Below, one piece after another: positions 18,506 through 26,172 of a stretch of DNA of 62,330 nt. Numbering within the stretch: position 1 is the stretch's first letter; each line of letters starts with the position of its first letter. A program made the translations under genes and the position numbers. Source of the stretch: Waddlia chondrophila WSU 86-1044 (GTDB lineage Bacteria > Chlamydiota > Chlamydiia > Chlamydiales > CAMCWV01); assembly GCA_945882915.1 (NCBI GenBank), contig CAMCWV010000010.1:1-62330 (forward strand). Reading direction: 5' to 3'. The notes beneath the pieces were generated by a model, which worked only from the letters and a program-made list of their open reading frames with translations, searched no databases and was not told the DNA's origin.

Positions 18506-19669
18506 ATGGATGATGCTTTAGTCCCTCGCCCTCCTTCTCGTGTTTCTTTATTGACAAAGGTCATTGTCTTTGTTCTTTTGGGACACATTGTAACTATTGC
18601 AGGGAGTGTTGTGACATGGCATATGCCAGAGGATTTTGTTCAGCCCAAGCGTTTACTTGTTCAGACTGTACAAGTGCGCGATTCTAAGCGCTCCCCAAGG
18701 CTTGCCTTGCCGGGCCTTCCGGATTCCACCTTAATCGCTCAGCTCGAGCCACAAGCTCTGCCAACGCCTGAGGTTCCTTCTGAGGCTGCTGAAGAGTTCA
18801 AGAGTGAGTCTTCTACAGATTTTGCATTAGAGCCCATTGTAGCAGCGGCTCCAGAGCCTAAACCAGAGCCTAAACCAGAGCCTAAACCAGAGCCTAAACC
18901 AGAGCCTGCTAAGGCAGAACCCTCTCCAGAACCCGCTGCGCCTCCAGTAGAAGAGAAAACCCCAGAGCCAAAAACAGAACATGCTAAGCCAAAACAAATA
19001 ACCAAAGTCGAAAAAGCAAAGCCAAAACTAGAACCTGAGCCGGAAAAGAAAAAAAATCCTCTAGCCAAGGTCCCTCCAAAAGCAAAGGAGCCCCAGTCCA
19101 AAGCCGCTAAAGCAGAGCAGGTCGCCAAAGACTTAGCAAAAGAAAAGCGAGCTGCTAAAGAAACCAAAGAGGCTGCTGTAAAAAAACAAAAAGAAAAACA
19201 GCGGAAAGAAGCTGCCGCAGCTAAGCAAAAACAGCTGCTAGATAAGGTGAAAGAAAGCATTGCAAAAATTGACCAAAGTGACCATAAAGATTCTTATGGT
19301 CAGGCGATTTCTGTGCCTCAATCTATTGGAAAATTGCACATAGAAGCGCCAACCTCCTCTAGAGGTGATTCAAGAGGTGGTGGTGGCGATCCAGGCGGGG
19401 CTCAATCAGAAGAAGTTCAATACAGTGACGAACTCGTTCAGAGGCTAAAGTTAGTGCTTCGACTTCCTGAATATGGAAGGGTAAAGGTGCGCCTTGTCAT
19501 CAAGCGAGATGGCAGAGTTGTTCGAGTAGAGGTCATCAGCTCTCAGAGTGAGAAAAATCGGAAGTACGTTGAAGAGCGTTTAACTCATGTCACATTTCCA
19601 AATTTTGGTTCCCATTTTGCTGGACAGCAGGAAAAGACGTTCCCATTGACGTTAAGCAATGATCTATAG
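18506..19669 (+). CDS. tolA: TolA-like (TonB-type) periplasm-spanning protein
   Basis: The 387-residue protein links the TolQR motor to TolB/Pal. One membrane segment lies near residues 17-36. A Pro/Lys/Glu region (about 105-190) follows, with tandem EPKPEPKPEPKP codon repeats, then a long Ala/Lys/Glu helix (about 185-255) like the TolA stalk. The C-terminal domain (about 300-387) has the TonB/TolA fold pattern: LVQRLKLVLRLPEYGRVKVR, then VVRVEVISSQS. ATG 18506 is preferred to GTG 18494, which overlaps the SD. The only SD is GAGGAG from the repeat terminus, 11 nt upstream. It corresponds to CT598 by position. The stalk has diverged greatly, so the symbol rests on architecture and context. Confidence 0.8.
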   Translation: MDDALVPRPPSRVSLLTKVIVFVLLGHIVTIAGSVVTWHMPEDFVQPKRLLVQTVQVRDSKRSPRLALPGLPDSTLIAQLEPQALPTPEVPSEAAEEFKSESSTDFALEPIVAAAPEPKPEPKPEPKPEPKPEPAKAEPSPEPAAPPVEEKTPEPKTEHAKPKQITKVEKAKPKLEPEPEKKKNPLAKVPPKAKEPQSKAAKAEQVAKDLAKEKRAAKETKEAAVKKQKEKQRKEAAAAKQKQLLDKVKESIAKIDQSDHKDSYGQAISVPQSIGKLHIEAPTSSRGDSRGGGGDPGGAQSEEVQYSDELVQRLKLVLRLPEYGRVKVRLVIKRDGRVVRVEVISSQSEKNRKYVEERLTHVTFPNFGSHFAGQQEKTFPLTLSNDL

Positions 19670-19681
19670 GAGCAAGAGGAG

Positions 19682-19782
19682 TATATACTCCCCTTAGCTG
19701 AAAACGGGAATTTGGACGGCGCCAAAGCCCCGGGAGCTTTCGCGCTAGCCCAAACTCCCGTTTTCAACTAAGAGGAGTATAT
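19682..19782. mobile_element. Palindromic repeat, short copy between tolA and tolB
   Basis: A copy of about 101 bp lacking the central GATCGTTCAGCC block. The left arm (TATACTCCCCTTAGCTGAAA ... GGCGCCAAAGC) and right arm (GCTTTCGCGCTAG ... TTTTCAACTAAGAGGAGTAT) show the opposite orientation to the copy upstream of tolA. It starts 12 bases after the tolA stop, and its right end provides GAGGAG (19772-19777) for tolB. Confidence 0.85.
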
Positions 19783-21219
19783 ATCTTTAACAAAATCAAT
19801 TGCAAGAAGCTCAATTATAGAGTCATCGCGGCCTGTCTTTTTACAGCTGTTATCTTTCAAAGTAGCAGCGCCTTTGCAGCGCCAAACAAAAGTGCAGCCA
19901 AAGAGTCTTCTAAAGATCAGGGCGGAGAAATCGTCGTTCGCCTTTCGACCCAATCTCAACGGCTTCCTCTTTACCTCTCGCCTGTTGTTGATCAAAACGG
20001 CGGCCTTGGCGCCGACTATCAAAGACGGATCTTTGAGGTTCTTCAATTTGACCTTGCCCACAATGGTATAACGCAAGTAGTCCCGTCTAGCTCGTCTATG
20101 GAAAAGCTTGCTAAGCAGGCCGATTGGATGAAGCAGCTTGCCGCTTGGAAAGGGTTTAGTGTTCTTTATGCAGTTAAGCCTGTGCTTGCCGATAAGACGC
20201 TTACAGTTTCAGTGTTATCGGTGACAAATAGCTCAACGAAGCGATTCCCAGAAGTTGCATTATCTGGCAATCTTCGAGAAGATCGCGTTCGGATACATCA
20301 ACTTGCAGATGCTATTCACGAAACGTTTTTTGGCAAGCCTGGCATCGCTTCTACTCACTTGCTTTACACTGTTCGCACGCAAGTGAACCGTCGCAGTTCT
20401 GATACATGGATTGCTGAGGTTTGGGAAGCAGATTATGATGGAGCAAACCCAAGACAAGTCACTCACGAAGATAAGCTCTGCGTTTCTCCTACCTACGTTC
20501 CTCCAAGAAAAGGATTTGCTCCTGGCAGCTTTTTTTATGTTTCTTATCAACAAGGTTCACCTAAGATCTATGTTGCCTCTTTACGCGATGGTGTTGGCAA
20601 GCGGTTTTCATTTTTAAGAGGCGATCAGCAGATGCCTGCCGTTTCAAGGCAAAGAGATAAAGTCGTTTTTATTAGTGATGCTGGGGGTAACCCAGATATT
20701 TTTCTTCAGGAGTTTAGCCCTGAAGGGGGGACTGCAGGCAAGCCTAGGCAAATTTTTGCTGTTGAAAGAGGGACTCAAGGTTCCCCAACATTAAGTCCTG
20801 ATGGAAATCGAATTGCTTTTGTTTCTAATAAAGATGGTTCACCTCGTATCTACCTCATGTATCTGCCACAGCCGGGCGCTAAAGAGCCTGCCACAGCAAC
20901 TCTTCTTTCCAGACAGAACAAAGAAAACACAGCACCTTGTTGGTCTTCTGATGGGACAAAGCTTGCCTATAGCGCTATGACTAATGGTGTAAGACAGATT
21001 TGGATTTATGATTTTGCTACTAAAGAAGAGAGGCAAGTGACTATGGGTCCTGGAAATAAAGAAAACCCAACCTGGGCGCCTAATAGCTTGCATCTAATTT
21101 TTAACTCAGCCAGCGCTAACTCTTCAGAGCTTTATTTAGTAAACCTTAATCAGCCAGAAGCTGTGAAGATTAGTTCCGGCGTTGGCGAAAAGCGCTGCCC
21201 CATGTGGGAACCTCGCTAA
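19783..21219 (+). CDS. tolB: TolB beta-propeller protein, apparent ATC start
   Basis: TolB is the periplasmic propeller that binds Pal. The first ATG in frame is 20098, but the frame is open upstream and encodes a clear signal peptide (basic NCKKLNYR, hydrophobic VIAACLFTAVIF, cleavage near SSAFA) plus the start of the TolB N-terminal domain (LPLYLSPVV, QRRIFEVLQFDL). Back to the stop at 19699 there is no ATG, GTG or TTG in this frame. ATC 19783 lies 5 nt after GAGGAG, giving 478 residues. The C-terminal part shows repeated propeller blades (GSPTLSPDGNRIAFVSNKDG, then NTAPCWSSDGTKLAYSA). Either a non-standard start codon is used, or the start was damaged when the repeat inserted, or there is a base error. 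Confidence 0.85.
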   Translation: MFNKINCKKLNYRVIAACLFTAVIFQSSSAFAAPNKSAAKESSKDQGGEIVVRLSTQSQRLPLYLSPVVDQNGGLGADYQRRIFEVLQFDLAHNGITQVVPSSSSMEKLAKQADWMKQLAAWKGFSVLYAVKPVLADKTLTVSVLSVTNSSTKRFPEVALSGNLREDRVRIHQLADAIHETFFGKPGIASTHLLYTVRTQVNRRSSDTWIAEVWEADYDGANPRQVTHEDKLCVSPTYVPPRKGFAPGSFFYVSYQQGSPKIYVASLRDGVGKRFSFLRGDQQMPAVSRQRDKVVFISDAGGNPDIFLQEFSPEGGTAGKPRQIFAVERGTQGSPTLSPDGNRIAFVSNKDGSPRIYLMYLPQPGAKEPATATLLSRQNKENTAPCWSSDGTKLAYSAMTNGVRQIWIYDFATKEERQVTMGPGNKENPTWAPNSLHLIFNSASANSSELYLVNLNQPEAVKISSGVGEKRCPMWEPR

Positions 21220-21344
21220 CGTTTGCCTTCACAGACCGCTAGACCTTCCTGGTCAGGCGAAATAGAGTGATGTAACAGGTCTTGTGCAATATTGCCTTTT
21301 CCATTTATTTCCTCAGTCTGGTATTAAAAGACAGATATTTAAAA

Positions 21345-21564
21345 TATACCCCTCTTAGCTGAAAATGGGAATTTGGGCTAGCGCGAAAGCTTCCGCGGCT
21401 GAACGATCGTAAGTGCCTTAGCATTAGAAATACCCTTAGTATTAGAAATACCCTTAGTATTAGAAATACCCTTAGTATTAGAAATACAAAGGGCACTTGC
21501 GATCGTTCAGCCCCCGGGCTTTGGCGCCGTCCAAAGTCCCATTTTCAGCTAAGAGGAGTATATA
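21345..21564. mobile_element. Palindromic repeat with expanded central tandem repeat, between tolB and pal
   Basis: A full-length copy of about 220 bp with a left arm (TATACCCCTCTTAGCTGAAA ... TAGCGCGAAAGC) and a right arm ending AGCTAAGAGGAGTATATA. Its centre is enlarged by an 18-bp tandem repeat (21415-21486). pal has its own SD (GGGGA at 21585-21589), so this copy does not supply one. Confidence 0.85.
21415..21486. repeat. 18-bp tandem repeat, four units
   Basis: Three identical units CCCTTAGTATTAGAAATA (21433-21486) are preceded by one variant unit GCCTTAGCATTAGAAATA (21415-21432). They lie in the loop of the palindromic element. Other copies of the element have one such unit or none, so this is a local expansion, probably variable between strains. 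Confidence 0.9.
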
Positions 21565-21593
21565 ACCTTACTTGTTTATTTGATGGGGAAATT

Positions 21594-22334
21594 ATGAACA
21601 GAAGATCTCTAGTGTTTGCCATGACTTGTTTGCTGTTAACAACAGTACTCCAAGTGGGATGTCAGCGAAAGCCATCCGATATCGGAGAAGATTTTAAATC
21701 TGGCGGAAGGTACTTAGGGAAGGGGCTGAAGTCTCTTGCTGGAGTTCACGAAGACTCAGAGCCACTTGCTGGCGGCCAGAGTCTTGGCGGGCCTGTTGAT
21801 GAAGATTACGTTCCTTTAAGAGATGATGACCTCTCAAGACGTATTGCAGCGGGTGATCCGGCTGCTCTTGCTCAGGTTAATCAAGGCTCTTCTGTGCCTC
21901 AGTCAAGAGAAAATCCTGGCGATCCTGGCAGTTCACTTCCTGGAATTGAGAGCTTTTTAGAGCCAACCGGAGAGCTAAAAAGACTATTTGGTCTTATACA
22001 CTTCGAAACAGATAGAGATGAGATCAAAGGTCAAGAGAACATGCAAATCATTAGTCAGATTGCTGAATACATGGGAAGTCATCCTAATCTATATGTTTGG
22101 GTTGAAGGGCATTGCGATGAAAGAGGAACAACTGTCTACAACTTAGCTTTGGGTTCACGCAGAAGTAATAGCGTTCGTAATCTCCTGATTAGCGAGGGGG
22201 GGGCTCGGGGCAATGACTTTAAGGACAGATTGCTTACGATCTCTTATGGAAAAGAGCGTCCTCTAGCCTTTGGCAGCAGCCCTGATGATATAGGTCAAAA
22301 CCGAAGGGCCCAATTTAAAACCTATACCAAGTAG
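21594..22334 (+). CDS. pal: Peptidoglycan-associated lipoprotein Pal
   Basis: The 246-residue lipoprotein has a type II signal peptide ending in the lipobox LQVGC (Cys about residue 23), a Gly/Ser/Pro linker of about 100 residues, and a C-terminal OmpA-like peptidoglycan-binding domain. The domain shows IHFETDRDEIK, LYVWVEGHCDERGTTVYNLALG (the family's EGHxDxRGT...N..L..R pattern) and YGKERPLAFG...NRRAQF. It anchors the outer membrane to cell-wall material and binds TolB. Start ATG 21594 with GGGGA 4 nt upstream. The order tolQRAB-pal is that of other chlamydiae (CT600). Confidence 0.93.
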   Translation: MNRRSLVFAMTCLLLTTVLQVGCQRKPSDIGEDFKSGGRYLGKGLKSLAGVHEDSEPLAGGQSLGGPVDEDYVPLRDDDLSRRIAAGDPAALAQVNQGSSVPQSRENPGDPGSSLPGIESFLEPTGELKRLFGLIHFETDRDEIKGQENMQIISQIAEYMGSHPNLYVWVEGHCDERGTTVYNLALGSRRSNSVRNLLISEGGARGNDFKDRLLTISYGKERPLAFGSSPDDIGQNRRAQFKTYTK

Positions 22335-22345
22335 TAGAGGTTTAG

Positions 22346-23059
22346 ATGTCGCCTATTCGTGAATGGTTAAAGAGGAGTTGCGAGCCCTTAATGGGCTCGC
22401 TCCCCTTGATTGTTTTTCTTTCCATTTTACTTCCTATTTTGGTCACAGGGTGTGGAATGGCTACGACCTCTTCAGGTCATCCACAAGACTCTTCGATGAC
22501 TATTGCCATGAGAGATGTTAGTGCGAATATTGACGAGCTTAAACATGACGTCAAGAGCTTAAAGGTAGATATTCAGATTCTAGAAGGGAAAACGCAGAGT
22601 CAAGAATCGATTACTACAGGCATTCGTCGGCAGGTTTCAGAGGCAGTGCAGAGCGATCAAGATGCCATGAAGGCAAAGTTAGTTGTACTTGAAAGGAAGC
22701 TAGACACAATCGACAAGACAACAGACAGCCTTGTTGCTGATGTCCGTCAGCTTAAAACACATGCAAACGATTCCACATCCTCTCTTGGACAGTTTAAGAT
22801 AAAGATGAGCTCTCTAGAGCAAGATCTTAATGCTAAAATTGGTTCATTGAAATCAGCGATAGAAACACTTACGCAGGCTCTCCAGGCAAGGGATCCTTCT
22901 TCCTCTTCTGGAAGCTCCACGAGCTCTTATCGAGTAAAGTCAGGTGATTCTCTGGAGCGTATTGCTAGGGCGAATCAAACGACGGTAGATGCTATTAAAT
23001 CCTTAAATGGATTGAAGAGCAGTAAGATCGTTGCTGGGCAGGAGCTTAAACTGCCCTAA
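22346..23059 (+). CDS. LysM-domain lipoprotein (NlpD-like)
   Basis: The 237-residue product has a hydrophobic segment (about 18-36) ending in a probable lipobox (LVTGC). A coiled-coil-like region follows from residue 55 to about 165 (DELKHDVKSLKVDIQILEGK, KLVVLERKLDTIDKTTDSL). A Ser-rich linker and one C-terminal LysM domain (about 193-237: YRVKSGDSLERIARANQTTV...VAGQELKLP) complete it. LysM binds peptidoglycan sugars. It follows pal by 11 bases, as CT601 follows CT600 in Chlamydia, and likely shares the tol transcript. Unlike E. coli NlpD it has no M23-type EnvC domain, so the NlpD name used in chlamydial genomes is only approximate. Confidence 0.85.
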   Translation: MSPIREWLKRSCEPLMGSLPLIVFLSILLPILVTGCGMATTSSGHPQDSSMTIAMRDVSANIDELKHDVKSLKVDIQILEGKTQSQESITTGIRRQVSEAVQSDQDAMKAKLVVLERKLDTIDKTTDSLVADVRQLKTHANDSTSSLGQFKIKMSSLEQDLNAKIGSLKSAIETLTQALQARDPSSSSGSSTSSYRVKSGDSLERIARANQTTVDAIKSLNGLKSSKIVAGQELKLP

Positions 23060-23098
23060 AAATAATAGGCCTCTTTGAAATGAGTCTAATGGATTAAT

Positions 23099-23141
23099 AA
23101 CAGTTCACATACCCCTCCTTCGTCGGTGCATGTGAACTGTT
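23099..23141. terminator. Hairpin AACAGTTCACAT/ATGTGAACTGTT (copy 1)
   Basis: A 12-bp perfect stem around a 19-nt centre (CCTCCTTCGTCGGTG) lies 40 bases after the LysM gene. A near-identical 43-nt copy lies at 26975-27017 after another gene. Repetition at two gene ends suggests a transferable terminator-like or REP-like hairpin. There is no T-run. Confidence 0.55.
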
Positions 23142-23344
23142 GCATGGATTATTTATTTATGGGCTTAACTATAAAATTTACTGCACTATCGCTTTCTGTC
23201 TTCTTTATGGCGAGCGCCACGCTTGCCGAAGCTAATCCAGCTCGTATAGGCGAAATCCCTAACGTGGGCTCCTCCCTTATAGGCGGGTTAGTCGCTGGAG
23301 CGGGCACTCCAGCGACTAACCCGCCTATAAGGGAGGAGAGATAG
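23126..23344 (+). CDS. Doubtful small secreted protein ending in a perfect palindrome
   Basis: This frame of up to 72 residues is open. A more likely start is ATG 23159, giving a signal-peptide-like MGLTIKFTALSLSVFFMASA cut near LAEA. The second half, from about residue 48, is encoded by the 70-nt perfect inverted repeat at 23269-23338, so the C-terminus (LVAGAGTPATNPPIREE) is probably not a normal protein sequence. It may be the stub of a gene broken by the palindrome. Low confidence that it is a functional gene. Confidence 0.3.
   Translation: MHVNCCMDYLFMGLTIKFTALSLSVFFMASATLAEANPARIGEIPNVGSSLIGGLVAGAGTPATNPPIREER
23269..23338. repeat. Perfect 32-bp inverted repeat with 6-nt loop before murI
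   Basis: CTCCTCCCTTATAGGCGGGT and twelve more bases (23269-23300) are exactly complementary to 23307-23338, with the loop CGGGCA. The right arm ends GGGAGGAG 13 nt before the murI ATG, so RNA folding would hide a possible SD. A weaker AGGA at 23343-23346 remains free. It is not related to the main palindromic family. Confidence 0.9.
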
Positions 23345-23351
23345 GACTAAC

Positions 23352-24188
23352 ATGCCCCTACAAAACCCTCATAATAAAGCCCGCCACCCCATTGGCATCT
23401 TCGACTCTGGAGTAGGCGGGCTTACAGTTCTTAGGGAAATCGCTCGTCAGATGCCCCAAGAGGATCTCGTCTATTTTGGAGACACGGCTAGAGTCCCCTA
23501 TGGCCCCAAAGGGCGAGAAACCGTCATCAGATATTCTGTAGAAAATGCAATCTTTCTTCTCGAGCAAGATATTAAGATTTTAGTTGTGGCCTGCAATACG
23601 GCCTCAGCTTGTGCGATCGGGAAGCTGCAAAAGATCTTCAATATCCCAGTAGTAGGCGTGATCGATCCTGGTGTGGATAAAGCTGTCCAGACGACAAAAA
23701 ACCAACGAATTGCTGTCTTAGGGACAAGAGGAACGATTGCCTCTGGAGCCTATCAGAATAAGCTAAAGGGGCGGCTTCCTGACGCCTTAATTTTCGCTGT
23801 TCCTTGCCCTTTATTTGTTCCCCTTGTTGAAGAGGGACTGTTAAATGATCCTGTAACCGATATGGTCGTCCAGCAGTACCTTAAGCCATTACTAGGGCAT
23901 GGGATTGATACACTTCTTCTTGGCTGCACCCATTATCCGCTTCTGCACAAGGTGATTCAAAAGGCTGTTGGAAATACAGTTTCTTTGATTGATTCAGGCT
24001 CGACATGTGCTCAAAGGGTGCAAGAGATATTGACAAGTAACGATCTGCATAACCCGGTGCCTGCTCAAAATGGATACCGAGGAAAGCTTCAGTTCTTTGT
24101 TTCAGATGACCCTCAAAGATTCCGCGAGACTGCCACGCAGTTTCTCGACAGCCCCATAGACACCGTCTACCTCAAAAAGCCCGAATAA
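23352..24188 (+). CDS. murI: Glutamate racemase
   Basis: MurI makes D-glutamate for peptidoglycan. The 278-residue product has the family motifs: GIFDSGVGGLTVLREI (general-acid Asp region), YFGDTARVPYG, the first catalytic cysteine in VVACNTASA and the second in LLGCTHYPLL. Length is normal. Chlamydia trachomatis lacks MurI and uses DapF for this reaction, so the presence of murI separates this organism from Chlamydiaceae. It lies between the Tol-Pal cluster and metK, inside a block that is contiguous in Chlamydia. Start ATG 23352 with AGGA 5 nt upstream. Confidence 0.95.
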   Translation: MPLQNPHNKARHPIGIFDSGVGGLTVLREIARQMPQEDLVYFGDTARVPYGPKGRETVIRYSVENAIFLLEQDIKILVVACNTASACAIGKLQKIFNIPVVGVIDPGVDKAVQTTKNQRIAVLGTRGTIASGAYQNKLKGRLPDALIFAVPCPLFVPLVEEGLLNDPVTDMVVQQYLKPLLGHGIDTLLLGCTHYPLLHKVIQKAVGNTVSLIDSGSTCAQRVQEILTSNDLHNPVPAQNGYRGKLQFFVSDDPQRFRETATQFLDSPIDTVYLKKPE

Positions 24189-24192
24189 TCCC

Positions 24193-24582
24193 TCATCTTA
24201 CTGCTTTTGCTTGGTTTAGGTGATAAATGTGCGTGGGGGGGTCACCGCCTGCAAGTGGAGGGGTAACTATAAAAACCCCTTCGAGCGTTACCGCTCGCCT
24301 TTTAGAGATTTCCTCAAGAGCTTCTCCTTCCAAAACGATGTGATTTAGGGCGTTTTGGGGAGCTGCAACGCAGCAGTTTTTGACGTTGGGCAGGCTTGCA
24401 AGGACCCACTTTCCGGTATCAGAGCGGTGCAAGAAGCCTCGGACACGCACGTTTTGCTCGTGAAAGGGGAGGGCGGCGGCGGTCGCAGCGATCTTATCGA
24501 AAGAGAGAAGCGGCATCTCTTCTGCAAAACAGAGGGGGACTAAAATGAGCGATAAAATAACGAGCGTGATTTTTAGATTCAT
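24193..24582 (-). CDS. Small secreted protein, unknown
   Basis: The 129-residue product has a clear signal peptide (LKITLVILSLILVPLCFA, cut before EEMP) and a mature part of about 110 residues rich in beta-strand: VRVRGFLHRSDTGKWVLASLP, then NCCVAAPQN, then AVTLEGVFIV. The pattern resembles a small OB-like fold of the kind seen in periplasmic proteins, but I cannot name the family. It is convergent with murI, the stops 4 bases apart. The Cys-Cys pair could be a DsbD-pathway substrate, which is speculation. Confidence 0.6.
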   Translation of the reverse strand: MNLKITLVILSLILVPLCFAEEMPLLSFDKIAATAAALPFHEQNVRVRGFLHRSDTGKWVLASLPNVKNCCVAAPQNALNHIVLEGEALEEISKRRAVTLEGVFIVTPPLAGGDPPTHIYHLNQAKAVR

Positions 24583-24663
24583 AGGAAAGGTATAGTCGAT
24601 TAGGTTTGTTTTGCAAATTTTCTTAGACGTTGCTTATGATTCGGATGGCGATATCGCGATGCA

Positions 24664-24842
24664 TATACTCCTCTTATCTGAAAATGGAAATTTGGACTAG
24701 CGCGAAAGCTCCCGCGGCTGAACGATCGCAAGTCGCCCTATATTTCTAATATTGGGAGACTTGCGATCGTTCAGCCCCGGGGCTTTGGCGCCGTCCAAAT
24801 TCCTGTTTTAGGATAAGAGGAGTATACACTCCTCTTATCCTA
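24664..24842. mobile_element. Palindromic repeat, full-length copy upstream of metK
   Basis: A complete copy at 24664-24826 with both inner blocks (GGCTGAACGATCGCAAGT and ACTTGCGATCGTTCAGCC), about 80 bases upstream of metK. The right terminus GGATAAGAGGAGTATA is followed at once by its own inverse (CACTCCTCTTATCC), forming a second small hairpin at 24811-24840, perhaps the end of another copy. It fills most of the 323-base gap 24583-24905; no gene is seen there. Confidence 0.85.
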
Positions 24843-24905
24843 TTATTTGAGGCTTTATCGACTATTAAGGCACGTTTAGTTCAGCGTTTACTATTTGGGG
24901 ACATT

Positions 24906-26120
24906 ATGTCACACCACACTTTTTTTACTTCAGAGTCGGTTGCGGTTGGGCATCCTGATAAAGTGGCTGATCAGATATCGGATGCTATTCTCGATGCTTG
25001 TTTAGCACAAGATCCCGATTCCTATGTTGCCTGCGAAACGGTAGTGACGACAGGGCTTGTTATTCTTGCAGGGGAAGTGAGTACAAAAGCGCATCTCGAT
25101 TTCCAAAAAATTGTGCGCGATGCGGTCAGAGACATTGGGTACGATAGCCCCGGTTTAGGGTTTGATTCCCATTCATGCGCTGTGATCAATACGATGCATC
25201 AGCAATCTGCAGATATTGCTCAAGGGGTATTAGAAGGGCAAGGATTTCATAAAGAGCAGGGTGCTGGCGATCAGGGGATGATGTTTGGGTTTGCTTGTGA
25301 TGAGACCCCTCAGTTTATGCCGATGCCGATTATGCTTGCCCATCAACTAGTAGCTGAGCTTTTAAGGCTTCGCAAAGAACAAGTGCTTCCTTACTTAAGA
25401 CCCGATGGGAAAGTTCAGGTGACGATAGAGTATGACGAGCAGAAAAAGCCTCTGCGCGCACCTGCGGTCGTTATTTCTACGCAGCATGCTGAAGATGTAG
25501 ACCATGCCACGATTGTTGCCGATATGATGGTAATGATTAAAAGGGTTATCCCTGGGCATCTTTTAGATCAAAGCACGCGCTACTACATCAACCCTACAGG
25601 GCGTTTTGTCATTGGAGGCCCGCACGGAGATTGTGGCTTAACGGGAAGAAAAATTATTGTAGATACATACGGCGGTATGGGGCGACACGGTGGAGGGTGC
25701 TTTTCGGGAAAAGATCCTAGCAAGGTAGACCGTTCGGCTGGATATGCAACAAGATATGTTGCCAAAACAATTGTTGCAGCCAAGCTTGCTAAGAGATGTG
25801 AAGTCCAAGTGGCCTATGCAATTGGGTATTCTCAGCCGGTTTCTATTTCTATCGACACCTTTGGAACGGGAACTGTTGATGACGCCCTTCTTAAGGGCGC
25901 TATCGAGAAGGTCTTTGATCTCTCGCCGAAGGGGATTATTCGAATGCTTGATCTAAAGCGTCCAATATACCGCCAAACTGCCTATGGAGGTCATTTTGGA
26001 AGAGATGTGTTAAAGGATGAGAATGTGTTTACTTGGGAGCGGCTAGACCGCGTCCCTGCCTTGCAGCGGGCTGTAGAGCAGGAGCTTCAAAAGGCAAAAG
26101 CCTGCGCAAAGAGAATCTGA
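24906..26120 (+). CDS. metK: S-adenosylmethionine synthetase
   Basis: MetK makes S-adenosylmethionine from methionine and ATP. The 404-residue product contains the family hallmarks: [19 protein letters not shown] at the N-terminus, [15 protein letters not shown] (residues about 120-134), the signature near [13 protein letters not shown], and [16 protein letters not shown] (phosphate loop; Cys where many enzymes have Ala). Chlamydiaceae lack this enzyme and import SAM from the host, so its presence marks a less reduced chlamydial lineage. It is a single gene between a palindromic repeat and an unrelated zinc-ribbon gene. SD GGGGA precedes ATG 24906. Confidence 0.96.
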   Translation: MSHHTFFTSESVAVGHPDKVADQISDAILDACLAQDPDSYVACETVVTTGLVILAGEVSTKAHLDFQKIVRDAVRDIGYDSPGLGFDSHSCAVINTMHQQSADIAQGVLEGQGFHKEQGAGDQGMMFGFACDETPQFMPMPIMLAHQLVAELLRLRKEQVLPYLRPDGKVQVTIEYDEQKKPLRAPAVVISTQHAEDVDHATIVADMMVMIKRVIPGHLLDQSTRYYINPTGRFVIGGPHGDCGLTGRKIIVDTYGGMGRHGGGCFSGKDPSKVDRSAGYATRYVAKTIVAAKLAKRCEVQVAYAIGYSQPVSISIDTFGTGTVDDALLKGAIEKVFDLSPKGIIRMLDLKRPIYRQTAYGGHFGRDVLKDENVFTWERLDRVPALQRAVEQELQKAKACAKRI

Positions 26121-26172
26121 TCAGGGCCTTAAAAACAGTAATTATTTAGTAATAACAGCTTGAGTTCTCAAT

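Noticed and set aside
18739..19260. Long antisense frame opposite tolA (173 residues, Ser/Gly/Phe-rich)
   Set aside because: It is the mirror of the Pro/Lys/Glu and Ala/Lys codon bias of tolA, with no RBS and no recognisable motif.
21415..21486. Possible CRISPR-like array
   Set aside because: The 18-bp units are directly adjacent with no spacers, and no cas genes are present. It is a simple tandem repeat inside a palindromic element.
21305..21496. Minus-strand frame with repeated F-L-I-L-R-V
   Set aside because: The apparent protein repeat is the translation of the 18-bp tandem repeat in the element.
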